A DNA stretch of 64,000 nucleotides, taken from contig JFLX01000001.1 of the NCBI GenBank assembly GCA_000634215.1, positions 372,001 through 436,000 of the forward strand. Reading direction: 5' to 3'. Positions 1 to 9,528 of this stretch are shown here, one piece after another; within the stretch, counting starts at the first letter, position 1; every line of letters begins with the position of its first letter. A program made the translations under genes and the position numbers. The notes beneath the pieces were generated by a model that was given only the letters and a program-made list of their open reading frames with translations, had not been told where the DNA came from and ran no database searches. Source of the stretch: Prochlorococcus sp. scB243_495L20. Its GTDB lineage: Bacteria; Cyanobacteriota; Cyanobacteriia; PCC-6307; Cyanobiaceae.

Positions 1-1033
1 CTTTTTTATTACCCAAAATAGTAATTAATTTTTCTTTGGGAATTTCTTGTATTATTTTTTTGTCTTCTTCATTAAATCCTTCTTCAAGACTATAAATATA
101 AATTATAAAATCTGACTCTTTTATTTTCCCAAAACTTTTTTTAATTCCAATACTTTCAATTTGTTCATGAGTTTCTCTTATGCCAGCAGTATCAATTATT
201 TTCATTGGAATATCATTAATAGTTAAATTAACTTCAATAACATCTCTAGTTGTTCCAGGAATATTAGTAACGATTGCTTTCTCTTTTTTTGCAAGCAAAT
301 TTAATAAAGAGCTTTTACCAACATTTGTTTTACCTATAAGCGCAATGGATATTCCATTGTGAATATATGAATTTCTTTTTGCATTTTCTATTAGTAATTC
401 TATTTTTTCTTTGACTTTTTTAATGTTTTTTAGATATTTGGTGTAATCAAAATCTGTGAAGTCTTCTTCAAAATCAACTCTCGCTTCTATTTCGCAAAGT
501 TGATTTATAAGGTCATTTTTAATATCATCAATTTTTTTCTTTATTTCTCCTTGAACCCCGCTAAAGGCTAACTCTGCTGATTTGGTATTGCTTGAATTAA
601 TTAATTGATTAATCGACTCGGCTTGAGTAAGGTCTATTTTCCCATTAAGAAAAGCTCTTTGACTAAATTCTCCTGGGTTTGCAAGTCTAACTCTAGAATT
701 ACTAGATAATAATATCTTTAAAACTTTATTTACTATGATAATTCCGCCATGGCAATGAAGTTCAACTACATCCTCTCCTGTGAAGCTATTTGGGGATTTC
801 ATCACTAAAATTAAAACCTCATCTATAAATTTACTTTGTTTATTTTCCTGAATAAAACCATGAAAAACCCTATGTGATTCCCATGCATATTTAGATTTAG
901 TTTGAACAATCTTTTTGCAAGAATTTATTGCGTCTTTCCCTGATACTCTTATTATCGCAACTCCTCCCTTCCCAATACTTATAGCTGAAGCAATTGCGGC
1001 TATCGTATCTTCTGTAGTAACTATCGAATCCAT
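1..1033 (-). CDS. mnmE: tRNA uridine-5-carboxymethylaminomethyl modification GTPase MnmE (TrmE), 3' end outside window
   Basis: MnmE works with MnmG to build the 5-substituent on wobble uridine of certain tRNAs. About 344 residues are visible, beginning [10 protein letters not shown] at 1033; the family is about 450-460 aa, so the C-terminal quarter lies beyond base 1. The N-terminal tetrahydrofolate-binding region is seen first ([10 protein letters not shown], then [10 protein letters not shown]). The GTPase domain follows, with P-loop [12 protein letters not shown] near residue 230, the GTTRD switch and DTAG. The sequence runs out at the G4 motif (NKK...), so the C-terminal CxGK motif cannot be checked. 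The divergent neighbour starts 66 bp away, so the two promoters share that gap. Identity is firm; only completeness is unknown. Confidence 0.93.
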   Translation of the reverse strand, partial: MDSIVTTEDTIAAIASAISIGKGGVAIIRVSGKDAINSCKKIVQTKSKYAWESHRVFHGFIQENKQSKFIDEVLILVMKSPNSFTGEDVVELHCHGGIIIVNKVLKILLSSNSRVRLANPGEFSQRAFLNGKIDLTQAESINQLINSSNTKSAELAFSGVQGEIKKKIDDIKNDLINQLCEIEARVDFEEDFTDFDYTKYLKNIKKVKEKIELLIENAKRNSYIHNGISIALIGKTNVGKSSLLNLLAKKEKAIVTNIPGTTRDVIEVNLTINDIPMKIIDTAGIRETHEQIESIGIKKSFGKIKESDFIIYIYSLEEGFNEEDKKIIQEIPKEKLITILGNKK

Positions 1034-1099
1034 CTCTCGCTTTGTTATGGATAATTAAGTAAAATTATCAAGAATTAAATTTTGAAATTTTCTTTCTGA

Positions 1100-1543
1100 A
1101 TGAGATTTAAAAGATATATTACCTATAAGAAAATTCTATCATTATTTAGGAGTCAGAATGGAAGTCCTTTCTTTAATGCTAAAGGTTTAGCTATAGGAGT
1201 ATTTAGTGGTTGCTTTCCATTTTTTGGTTTTCAGACTTTAATGGGAGTATTTTTTGCGAAAATAGCTAAGGGAAATATTGTTCTAGCTGCAATTGGTACC
1301 TGGATCAGCAACCCTTTTACTTATATTCCACTTTATTATTTTAACTATAAAGTTGGTTCGATTTTTTTAAATAATCCTTCTAATAAAATTCTTGAAAAAA
1401 GTTTAGTTATTGATGACTTATGGAAACAAGGTAGAATTTTTTCCTTAAAATTACTCTTAGGTTCGTCTTGTGTAGGTATTTTATTAGCTTTGATTTGCGG
1501 CAGTATTGTTTTCTTTATCTACAAGGTAAAAAGTAAAAGATAA
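1100..1543 (+). CDS. DUF2062 membrane protein
   Basis: A 147-aa protein with the DUF2062 signature: GLAIGVFSGCFPFFGFQ near residues 30-46, then a hydrophobic stretch and ISNPFTYIPLYYFNYKVG. A strong C-terminal transmembrane segment (LLLGSSCVGILLALICGSIVFFI) ends in a basic tail. Two to three membrane segments are likely, in the inner or thylakoid membrane. In other bacteria the domain appears alone or fused to glycosyltransferases, and its biochemical role is not established. It lies 18 bp tail-to-tail from the (p)ppGpp synthetase gene and divergent from mnmE. The family call is confident; no function is assigned. Confidence 0.75.
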   Translation: MRFKRYITYKKILSLFRSQNGSPFFNAKGLAIGVFSGCFPFFGFQTLMGVFFAKIAKGNIVLAAIGTWISNPFTYIPLYYFNYKVGSIFLNNPSNKILEKSLVIDDLWKQGRIFSLKLLLGSSCVGILLALICGSIVFFIYKVKSKR

Positions 1544-1561
1544 ATTAATCTGATTTTAAAA

Positions 1562-3871
1562 TTAACTTTGTCCAACTCTGGCAATATCTAAAACATCTGC
1601 CATTGATTTAATTTGTTCAATTGTTTTGTGAAGTTGATTATAACTTTCAAGACCTACACAAAGATTTATAATAGCTGGTTTACCATGAGCAGTTTTAACA
1701 TTGGCATCACTAACGTTTATACCTTTATCAGATAACCGCATAAGAATATCTTTAAGAACTCCAACTCGATCAATTACTTCTATTCGTAGCTGAATTGGAA
1801 ACTTATTATCGCCAGTTTTATTATCTTGATTCCAACCGACAGGTAATCTTCTCTCTATTGGAATTGATATTACATTTTCACAATCTTCCCTATGTATAGT
1901 TATCCCATGGTTGCCGAGCGACACAGTTCCGATAATATCCTCGCCTGGGAGTGGGGAACAGCATTTACCTATTCTGTAATCAAGACCTTCTATCCCGGAA
2001 ATTGGTGATTTAGCTGCTGTATTAGATTGATTAGTGGATAAATTATTATTACTTTTAAGAGATTTTGCTATTTCAGAGTCAGAATCATTTTTTACATCTT
2101 CTGTCTGTAATTTTATTTCTTCTCTTAGTCTGTTTAATACTTGATGCAAAGTTAAACCACCAAAACCAAGAGATGCAAGAAGGTCTTCAGTAGTTTTTAA
2201 ATTGCATCGATTTGCAACTTTTTTCATGGCTTCACTAGAAAGTAATGCTTCAAAACCGTTTCTACCTACTTCTTTTTCAAGTAAATCTCTACCTCTTTTA
2301 ATCGTTTCATCACGATGGCTTTTCTTATACCATTGGCGAATTCTATTTTTAGCAGTTGGCGTAACTACAAAGTTCAGCCAATCCAAGCTTGGAGTAGCAT
2401 TATTACTTGTCAAAATTTCTATGAAGTCACCATTTTGAAGTGCTGTAGATAATGGAGAAAGCTTTTCATTAATTCTTATTCCATTACAATGATTTCCAAC
2501 TTCAGAATGGATTCTGTAGGCGAAATCTATCGCGGTAGATCCTTTCCTTAAACCAACAACATCTCCTTTTGGAGTGATTACAAATACTTCTTCATCAAAT
2601 AAATCTTCTTTAATTGAAGCTAAATAATCATTATGATCCTTTTCATTACCTTCTTGTTGCCATTCTACTAATTGTCTTAGCCAATTAAATCTCTCGGCAT
2701 TACTTTTGGCAGGAGAACCACCCTCTTTATATTGCCAATGAGCGGCAATACCATATTCAGCAATTTGATGCATCGAAGTAGTTCTAATTTGAACTTCAAT
2801 AGGTCGATGTCTTCCAATCACAGAAGTGTGTAAGGACTGATATCCATTGGGTTTTGGTAATCCTATATAGTCTTTAAATCTACCTGGAATTGGTTTAAAA
2901 GTATCATGAACAACTGCTAAAGCTCTATAACAACTATCTGAATTGTCCACGATAATTCTTAGGGCAGCAACATCATAAATCTCGTGAAAATGCTTTTGTT
3001 GTCTTTCCATTTTGCTCCAGATGCCATAAAGATGTTTTGGCCTTCCTGTTATTTCAAAATTTTTCAAACCCGCTGAAATCAAGTTTTCCTTCATAAGATT
3101 CAAAGTTACTTTTAATCTTTTTTCTCTATCACTTCTCTTAACGGCGATTTGATCTTTAAGATCTAGATATTCTTTAGGCTCTAGGAATTTAAAAGCTAAA
3201 TCTTCTAATTCCCATTTAAATCTGTTTATTCCTAGTCGATTAGCTAATGGTGCATAAATCTCTCTTGTTTCTCTCGCTATTCTTAGTTTTTTCTCATCAT
3301 TAAGCCATTCAATTGTTCTCATGTTATGAAGTCGGTCTGCAAGTTTAACTAAGACAACTCTGATATCGCTGGCCATAGCCAAAAACATTTTCCTAAGATT
3401 TTCAGCTTGTGCTTCAGTCCTGTTGTTAAAGTGAATGCCGCCTAATTTTGTTACACCCTCCACAAGTATTTTTACTTCTAATCCAAAATTTGTTTCTATT
3501 TCGGATAAATCAATGCCAGTATCTTCAACTACATCATGTAAAAGGCCTGCAGCAATAACAGATGAACTAGCACCTATTTCTTTAAGGAGATTTGCAACAG
3601 CAACCGGGTGGATAATGTATGGCTCGCCGCTCGCACGGAATTGTCCATCATGAGCTTTATAAGCAAGTTTAAAAGCCTTTACTATAAGGTTTTGATTCTC
3701 ATCATTTTCTTTATTTGATTTTTCAAAATTATGAATATCTTTAAGAAGCCAATCGGGAATGTTTATTTGATAATTCAAAGATTCACTTTCATATTTTTTA
3801 TTTTCAGGCAAAATAGTTTTGGAAACTTCAATTTCGTTTTTTTCTTTTGAATTTGCAGCTGCCTCGGACAT
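1562..3871 (-). CDS. spoT: Bifunctional (p)ppGpp synthetase/hydrolase (RSH, SpoT/RelA family)
   Basis: A long RSH protein of 769 aa that makes and degrades the stringent-response alarmone (p)ppGpp. Domains in order: HD hydrolase with HDGQFRASGEPYIIHP (about 74-89) and HDVVEDT (112-118); synthetase (about 290-400) with YDVAALRIIV, GRFKDYI, PNGYQSLHT and EVQIRT; TGS (about 425-490); a conserved Cys region (IGKCCSPLPGEDIIG); and a C-terminal ACT domain (RIEVIDRVGVLKDIL). Both catalytic halves keep their motifs, so a bifunctional enzyme is expected, consistent with one RSH per genome in picocyanobacteria. About 60 residues of low-complexity N-terminus precede the HD domain. It is divergent from the ABC ATPase gene with a 54-bp gap. 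Confidence 0.95.
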   Translation of the reverse strand: MSEAAANSKEKNEIEVSKTILPENKKYESESLNYQINIPDWLLKDIHNFEKSNKENDENQNLIVKAFKLAYKAHDGQFRASGEPYIIHPVAVANLLKEIGASSSVIAAGLLHDVVEDTGIDLSEIETNFGLEVKILVEGVTKLGGIHFNNRTEAQAENLRKMFLAMASDIRVVLVKLADRLHNMRTIEWLNDEKKLRIARETREIYAPLANRLGINRFKWELEDLAFKFLEPKEYLDLKDQIAVKRSDREKRLKVTLNLMKENLISAGLKNFEITGRPKHLYGIWSKMERQQKHFHEIYDVAALRIIVDNSDSCYRALAVVHDTFKPIPGRFKDYIGLPKPNGYQSLHTSVIGRHRPIEVQIRTTSMHQIAEYGIAAHWQYKEGGSPAKSNAERFNWLRQLVEWQQEGNEKDHNDYLASIKEDLFDEEVFVITPKGDVVGLRKGSTAIDFAYRIHSEVGNHCNGIRINEKLSPLSTALQNGDFIEILTSNNATPSLDWLNFVVTPTAKNRIRQWYKKSHRDETIKRGRDLLEKEVGRNGFEALLSSEAMKKVANRCNLKTTEDLLASLGFGGLTLHQVLNRLREEIKLQTEDVKNDSDSEIAKSLKSNNNLSTNQSNTAAKSPISGIEGLDYRIGKCCSPLPGEDIIGTVSLGNHGITIHREDCENVISIPIERRLPVGWNQDNKTGDNKFPIQLRIEVIDRVGVLKDILMRLSDKGINVSDANVKTAHGKPAIINLCVGLESYNQLHKTIEQIKSMADVLDIARVGQS

Positions 3872-3925
3872 TTTATGTTGCTTTAGATTTATTTTATTTA
3901 TGTCTAGAAAAATTTGCTATAAATC

Positions 3926-5524
3926 ATGGAAAAAAATAAAGAAAAAATTATTGTAGTTAAAAATCTTACTGTTAAATATGGTTTAAAACAGCAACCTATT
4001 ATCAAAAATTTTAATTTGGAAATAGATAGTGGAGATCATCTGGCCATAATAGGACCTTCTGGATGTGGAAAGACCACTTTTGCAAAAACATTAGTAAATA
4101 TATTGCCTGCAAAGGCCAATTCTAAAGGGTATCTATCGATTTCTAATGTTGATCCTAGGAAAATAAACAACAAAGATGCACAATTATTTAGAAGAAAGAA
4201 TTTTGGGTTTATTTATCAAGACTCTATAAAAAAACTTAATCCGCTAATGAGAGTTGGGGCTCATTTATATGAATTATTTAAAACACATGATCAAACTAAA
4301 TCATCTTTAGCTATTAAAAAATTAGTAAAAGAAGTTTTTCAAAAAGTCGGAATTGAAGAAAGTAGACTTGATTCTTTCCCACATCAATTTAGCGGCGGAA
4401 TGAGACAGAGAGTTTCTATAGCAATGGCACTTGCTTTGAAACCTAAATTATTAATAGCTGATGAACCTACAACAAGCTTAGATACCAAAACAAGTTTTGA
4501 AATTATGCAAGAAATCATTCATCTATGTAATGAATTTGATACAACTTTAATTTTAATTAGTCATGATATTAATCTTGCAGCAAAGTGGTGTAAAAAAGTT
4601 GCAATAATTGAAAATGGATCGATTGTTGAAAAAGGGAATATATTAGATATTTTTCAATCACCAAAATCAGATATCGGGAAAAAGTTAGTAAATGCTTCAA
4701 AAATAGTATTAGAACCAAATACTAAAAATAATGCTCGAGAGCAGGTCGTTCTAGAGGTAAATAACCTAAGACATTGGTATAAATTAAATTCTTCAATTTT
4801 CATTAATAAATGGAATAAGGCTTTAAATGAAGTTAGTTTCAAGTTATATGAGAATGAGACTCTTGGAATAGTTGGTTCTTCAGGGAGTGGTAAAAGTACA
4901 TTATGTAGGGCTTTAATTGGACTTCTTAAAGTAAGAGGTGGTGAAATCAAAATTTATGATAAAAATCATGCATCGAAAAAAAATAAATCTTTTAAAAAGA
5001 ACAATAAAGTGCAAATTATTTTTCAAGATCCTTTTTCAAGTTTGAACCCGAAAATGACAATTAAAAGTATTTTGGAAGATATATTTTTTATTCAAAAAAT
5101 TTCAGATAAAAGAAAAATCGAAAAAGAAATAAAATTAATTTTTAGAAATTTGAATCTTCCTTTAAATAATGATTTTTTTAATTCTTATCCTAGCCAATTA
5201 TCTGGTGGTCAATTGCAAAGAATTTCATTAGCCAGAGCGCTATTGTTGAAACCAAAAATTTTGATTTGTGATGAGAGCCTTAATATGTTGGATGCTTCTG
5301 TAAAAATAGAGATTCTTGAATTACTTAGAGTCTTGCAAGAAAAAATGAATTTAACGATTATCTTTATTACTCATGATTTGGGCATTGCTAAAAGATTTTG
5401 TGATAGGTTGCTAGTTATGAATCACGGAAAGATAGTTGATGAAGGAGAAAGTTCTACAATATTCACTAAAACTCAAAACACGTATACAAAATCGCTTCTA
5501 AATTCCTCTTTGAATCTTATTTAA
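3926..5524 (+). CDS. Tandem-ATPase ABC transporter subunit, oligopeptide/nickel type (DppD-DppF fusion-like)
   Basis: A 532-aa protein with two complete ABC ATPase cassettes. Cassette 1 has Walker A GPSGCGKTT (43-51), signature SGGMRQR and Walker B LLIADEPTTSLD. Cassette 2 has GSSGSGKST, SGGQLQR and LLKPKILICDESLNMLD, in which Ser replaces the usual Pro after DE. The arrangement matches fused DppD/DppF or YejF-type ATPases that energise peptide, nickel or glutathione-type importers. No permease or solute-binding protein is encoded within this window, so the substrate is unknown and the partners must lie elsewhere. The 3' end overlaps the convergent rluD gene by 8 bp. Confidence 0.85.
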   Translation: MEKNKEKIIVVKNLTVKYGLKQQPIIKNFNLEIDSGDHLAIIGPSGCGKTTFAKTLVNILPAKANSKGYLSISNVDPRKINNKDAQLFRRKNFGFIYQDSIKKLNPLMRVGAHLYELFKTHDQTKSSLAIKKLVKEVFQKVGIEESRLDSFPHQFSGGMRQRVSIAMALALKPKLLIADEPTTSLDTKTSFEIMQEIIHLCNEFDTTLILISHDINLAAKWCKKVAIIENGSIVEKGNILDIFQSPKSDIGKKLVNASKIVLEPNTKNNAREQVVLEVNNLRHWYKLNSSIFINKWNKALNEVSFKLYENETLGIVGSSGSGKSTLCRALIGLLKVRGGEIKIYDKNHASKKNKSFKKNNKVQIIFQDPFSSLNPKMTIKSILEDIFFIQKISDKRKIEKEIKLIFRNLNLPLNNDFFNSYPSQLSGGQLQRISLARALLLKPKILICDESLNMLDASVKIEILELLRVLQEKMNLTIIFITHDLGIAKRFCDRLLVMNHGKIVDEGESSTIFTKTQNTYTKSLLNSSLNLI

Positions 5525-6476
5525 TTTTAAGAACACTTAGTAATTTTTGAAAATCTAATGGTAATTCTGATTCAAATATCATTTCTTTCCCATTTATTGG
5601 ATGTATAAGTCCAAGCTTAATGGCGTGTAAAGCTTGGCCATCTAATTTACATGGTAGTTTTTTACATCTTCCATATAACGGATCACCCACAATTGGATGA
5701 TTAATGTGAGCGCAATGTACTCTTATTTGATGCGTTCGCCCCGTATCTAGTTTGAAACTCATTAATGAGTAATTGCCAAATCTTTCTTCTAATTTCCAAT
5801 AGGTACAGGCATACCTTCCTGAAGTTTCTTCAACTACTTTATATTTCAATCTATTTAATTTATCTCTGCCAATGTTTCCCACTATTTGACCTTCTTCAGA
5901 ATTCGGTGCTCCATGAATTACTGCAATATATTCGCGTGATGCTATTTTTTCTTTAATTTGTTTCTGGAGATTTACTAATGCCTCTTGGCTTTTTGCAACA
6001 ACCATACATCCGGAGGTATCTTTATCTAATCTGTGAACAATCCCAGGTCTTAGTTTCCCATTAATTCCAGGTAGATCTTTACAGTGAAAAAGTAATCCAT
6101 TCACTAAAGTTCCAGATTTGTGTCCAGGGGCTGGATGAACAATTAGTCCTGATTGTTTATTAATTACTATGATGTGCTCGTCTTCAAAAAGGATATTTAA
6201 ATCCATTTTTTCAGGTTTCAAATAAATAAGAGGTTCTGGAGGAGGCATCCATATTTGAATATTGTCGCCATTTTTTAATGGGGTCTTTGCTTTCGCAGTC
6301 TTATAGTTTACAAGTACTAAACCTGAATTTATAAAATGTTGAATTCTTGCTCTACTTTGTTCTGGCCTTTTACTTACCAACCATCTGTCTAGCCTCATAG
6401 GAAGAGGTAGCTCATAAATAATTTCTATAAGCTCACCTTCTCCAATGCCGAAAGAATTTTGATTATTTAATTCCAT
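5517..6476 (-). CDS. rluD: 23S rRNA pseudouridine synthase, RluD family
   Basis: A 319-aa pseudouridine synthase of the RluA/RluD family. The N-terminal S4 RNA-binding domain (RLDRWLVSKR to GDNIQIWMPPP, about 28-78) is followed by the catalytic domain. The active-site motif HRLDKDTSG holds the catalytic Asp, and GRTHQIRVH lies downstream. RluD itself modifies helix 69 of 23S rRNA; the exact uridines here are inferred from family membership, and RluC-type activity is not excluded. The ATG falls inside the 3' end of ylqF (10-bp overlap), suggesting coupled translation of two ribosome-maturation genes. Confidence 0.88.
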   Translation of the reverse strand: MELNNQNSFGIGEGELIEIIYELPLPMRLDRWLVSKRPEQSRARIQHFINSGLVLVNYKTAKAKTPLKNGDNIQIWMPPPEPLIYLKPEKMDLNILFEDEHIIVINKQSGLIVHPAPGHKSGTLVNGLLFHCKDLPGINGKLRPGIVHRLDKDTSGCMVVAKSQEALVNLQKQIKEKIASREYIAVIHGAPNSEEGQIVGNIGRDKLNRLKYKVVEETSGRYACTYWKLEERFGNYSLMSFKLDTGRTHQIRVHCAHINHPIVGDPLYGRCKKLPCKLDGQALHAIKLGLIHPINGKEMIFESELPLDFQKLLSVLKIK

Positions 6477-7339
6477 AGTGGGACTTCTAAAGCAATTTTA
6501 CCCAGCATTTGATTTCTATAATCTTCCAATAACTTATGAGACATTCTCCTTTTATCGCCTGAGGTATGTTTTGAAGCTGCTTCGTCGATCCAATCAGAAG
6601 GACTCTTAAAGCCTTTAGTAATATCAACTCCATATCTATTAGATATTTGTTTAACTGAGATATTCGCATTCTTATCTTTGTTGAGAGTGGATATAATTTT
6701 GATAAATCCAATTGCGACACTCTCTATTTCATAAGCAGCTTCTCCAATATCGTCACACAGTGCAAGATTAAGTGCTGATTTTTGATCTTCTAAATTTGGA
6801 GGTATAACACCAGGAGCATCTAGCAGATCTATACCACTTTCTAATTTTATCCATCTTAAATTACGAGTCACGCCTGCTTTCCTAGCGCTATCTACAACTC
6901 TTTTTTTTGCGATTCTATTAATTAATGCCGACTTTCCTACGTTTGGAAAACCAAGTGTAAGGGCTCTAATTGGCCTAATTCGCATTCCTCTAGAGAGTCT
7001 TCTATCGTCGATTGACGACCTAGAATCTTTGGCTGACTTACAAATTTCTTTAATCCCTATTCCTCTTTTAGCATCACACCAAAGAGGATATTGATCTTTA
7101 GAATTAAACCATTTATTCCAACTATTGATTGTATTCGGTGAGATCATATCTGATCTATTAATGACAAGAATATGTTTTTTATTATTTATCCATTTATTTA
7201 AGTGTGGATGTCCTGTTGACAAAGGAATTCGTGCATCTCTAACTTCTATAACTAAATCTACTTTATTGATAACTTCAGATAATTTCCTTTCTGCTTTTGC
7301 GATATGGCCTGGGTACCATTGGATTTTGGGTATGTCCAC
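6467..7339 (-). CDS. ylqF: Ribosome biogenesis GTPase YlqF/RbgA
   Basis: A 290-aa circularly permuted GTPase. The G4 motif (VINRSDM) comes before G1 (GFPNVGKSALINR) and G3 (DAPG), the order typical of YlqF/RbgA, which helps late assembly of the 50S subunit. The N-terminus IQWYPGHIAKAERKL is the family hallmark. The C-terminal helical domain (about 190-290) is present, so the protein is full length. It overlaps rluD by 10 bp, so the two form a ribosome-maturation pair. Confidence 0.92.
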   Translation of the reverse strand: MDIPKIQWYPGHIAKAERKLSEVINKVDLVIEVRDARIPLSTGHPHLNKWINNKKHILVINRSDMISPNTINSWNKWFNSKDQYPLWCDAKRGIGIKEICKSAKDSRSSIDDRRLSRGMRIRPIRALTLGFPNVGKSALINRIAKKRVVDSARKAGVTRNLRWIKLESGIDLLDAPGVIPPNLEDQKSALNLALCDDIGEAAYEIESVAIGFIKIISTLNKDKNANISVKQISNRYGVDITKGFKSPSDWIDEAASKHTSGDKRRMSHKLLEDYRNQMLGKIALEVPLWN

Positions 7340-7551
7340 TTCAATAAATCAAATAAAATTTTGTATTCCTTTTAGTTTTTATAACTTTCAAAAGTATTTA
7401 CTTCTAAATTTTAGTATAAATTTAATAACTAAAAATTTTTATAATCGTTAATTCTTAAAATTTATTAAGGCATAGGTAACAGTAACTACTTTTTAACCCA
7501 ATAAGCCCAAATTAACGTTAGGGTCTTGAGATTATAAATATAGCTTGTTTA

Positions 7552-8760
7552 ATGTCAAAATTATCTCTTTCCAGTCTTGATAAGACACATTTAGAAGGAA
7601 AAAAAGTTCTTGTAAGAGTAGATTTTAATGTTCCATTAAATGAAGACTGTCAAATAACCGACGATACGCGTATTCGTGCAGCGATCCCAACTATTGAATA
7701 TCTTATTAATCATTCTGCAAAAGTCATTTTAGCTGCTCATTTTGGTAGACCGAAGGGTCAGGTAAATGAAAAAATGAGATTAACTCCAGTAGCAGCAAGA
7801 TTAAGTGAATTGTTGGGGCAAAATGTAGCTCTTACTAATAGTTGTATTGGTGATGAAGCAGTTGCACAATCAAATAGCTTATCTAATGGAGATGTTCTTT
7901 TACTTGAGAACGTTCGTTTTTTTGGTGAAGAGGAAAAGAACGACCTGGAGTTTGCTGAAAAATTAGCTTCACATGCAGATATGTATGTAAATGATGCTTT
8001 CGGTGCTGCTCATAGAGCGCATGCTTCAACTCAGGGTGTTACAAATTATTTAAGTCCCTCAGTAGCTGGATTCCTTTTAGAAAAAGAATTGAAATACCTA
8101 CAAGGAGCAGTAGATTCCCCAAATCGTCCATTGGCAGCAATAGTTGGAGGGTCAAAGGTTAGTAGCAAAATAGGAGTACTTGATTCTTTACTAGATAAGT
8201 GTGACAAAATCATGATTGGTGGAGGTATGATTTTCACTTTTTATAAAGCTAGAGGTTTAGATGTTGGAAAGAGCCTTGTAGAAGAAGATAAACTTGAGCT
8301 TGCTAAAGATTTAGAAGCAAAAGCAAAAGCAAAAGGAGTAGAGTTATTATTACCCACTGATGTTGTTTTGGCTGATGAATTTTCTCCTGACGCCAATAGT
8401 AAAATATCTCAAATTGATGCAATTAGTGGGAATTGGATGGGTCTAGATATTGGTCCAGATTCCATTAAAGTCTTTCAGAATGCTCTTGCAGAATGTAAGA
8501 CAATTATTTGGAATGGTCCAATGGGAGTTTTTGAATTTGATAAATTTGCAGATGGTACAAATGCAATAGCTACGACTCTTGCGGACTTAAGTGCTTTTTC
8601 AGAAGTTTGTACAATAATTGGTGGTGGAGATTCAGTTGCAGCAGTTGAAAAAGCAGGATTAGCTGAGAAAATGTCTCATATATCTACCGGAGGTGGGGCT
8701 AGTTTGGAACTTTTAGAAGGTAAAACTTTACCAGGTGTGGCTGCGTTAAACGACGCTTAG
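7552..8760 (+). CDS. pgk: Phosphoglycerate kinase
   Basis: A 402-aa full-length phosphoglycerate kinase, interconverting 3-phosphoglycerate/ATP and 1,3-bisphosphoglycerate/ADP in the Calvin cycle and glycolysis. Visible motifs are [13 protein letters not shown] near the N-terminus, AAHFGRPKG, the basic patch [28 protein letters not shown], the nucleotide loop [11 protein letters not shown], and [10 protein letters not shown] with [13 protein letters not shown] at the C-terminus. A 212-bp AT-rich gap upstream should hold the promoter. The stop is 1 bp from the end of the convergent next gene. Confidence 0.98.
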   Translation: MSKLSLSSLDKTHLEGKKVLVRVDFNVPLNEDCQITDDTRIRAAIPTIEYLINHSAKVILAAHFGRPKGQVNEKMRLTPVAARLSELLGQNVALTNSCIGDEAVAQSNSLSNGDVLLLENVRFFGEEEKNDLEFAEKLASHADMYVNDAFGAAHRAHASTQGVTNYLSPSVAGFLLEKELKYLQGAVDSPNRPLAAIVGGSKVSSKIGVLDSLLDKCDKIMIGGGMIFTFYKARGLDVGKSLVEEDKLELAKDLEAKAKAKGVELLLPTDVVLADEFSPDANSKISQIDAISGNWMGLDIGPDSIKVFQNALAECKTIIWNGPMGVFEFDKFADGTNAIATTLADLSAFSEVCTIIGGGDSVAAVEKAGLAEKMSHISTGGGASLELLEGKTLPGVAALNDA

Positions 8761-8761
8761 G

Positions 8762-9496
8762 CTATATCTCATCAACAATATCAATGCTCTTTGTGAAAGT
8801 AATCATTCCCTCAGGATGAGCTATGATTCCTGACCAAATTTGCATCCCTGGTTTTGAGGGGGCTCTTGTAATTTTAAAAATCCCTCCAGACGCCAATGGT
8901 TCCAATAATATTTCTTGGTCAAACAATGAATTAACTCGATGAGGTTTTATAGCTCCAGCAATAATCACTTCTTCAAGAGGCTTATTTAGAATTATATCGA
9001 TATCGTATTTTGAACCAGTAAGAACTCTATCAGGAATTTTAAAACTAATATCTATTTTTTTATTATCGTTTCTTATTGTGGTGAATAAATTTTTGATAAT
9101 CCCTTCACTTATTTTTCCATTTACGATTGAAAATAAATAATCAAATTTCGATTCGAGTATATATATTTCTCCGTTAACTATTTTTTTTCCAGAAACTTTT
9201 ATTCGTAAAATATCTTCATCTGGAATATTAGATTTTAATCTTTTGATCTTCCATTTGCTGTTAGGGAAATCATTAATAATCTTTGAAAATTGTTTTGGAA
9301 TATTTTGGTTTTCATCATTTCTAAAATTTTTTTTAATAAACTCTAAGTCTCGCTTATTTAATGAGGTTTCTAAATTTCTTATAAAATCAACTTTTAAAGT
9401 TTGCGTTATTGCTGAATAGGGGAGAATGAGATAAATAAATAAGTAGAGAGGGAATCCTATATTTCTAAATAAGTTTAAATTCAACATATTTATCAT
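8762..9496 (-). CDS. Conserved hypothetical secreted protein
   Basis: A 244-aa protein I cannot place in a named family. A hydrophobic N-terminal segment (NIGFPLYLFIYLILPYSAIT, about 12-31) looks like a signal peptide or membrane anchor. The remainder is polar and beta-rich, with an NTF2-like flavour around 35-125 (a short helix-rich start, then KWKIKRLKSN, GEIYILESKFDYLFSIVNGK) and a beta-sandwich-like end (PSKPGMQIWSGIIAHPEGMITF). A second Met at residue 4 is an equally plausible start. It lies between pgk (1 bp, convergent) and murG (32 bp, divergent). A periplasmic or thylakoid-lumen location is inferred from the N-terminus only. Confidence 0.6.
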   Translation of the reverse strand: MINMLNLNLFRNIGFPLYLFIYLILPYSAITQTLKVDFIRNLETSLNKRDLEFIKKNFRNDENQNIPKQFSKIINDFPNSKWKIKRLKSNIPDEDILRIKVSGKKIVNGEIYILESKFDYLFSIVNGKISEGIIKNLFTTIRNDNKKIDISFKIPDRVLTGSKYDIDIILNKPLEEVIIAGAIKPHRVNSLFDQEILLEPLASGGIFKITRAPSKPGMQIWSGIIAHPEGMITFTKSIDIVDEI

Positions 9497-9528
9497 TTAT
9501 TATTTTCATTCTACTAATTTAAGTTTTT

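Noticed and set aside
8310-8340. Short tandem GCAAAA repeat in pgk
   Set aside because: It encodes an Ala-Lys-rich helix (AKAKAKG) in a normal position of Pgk and is not an independent repeat element.
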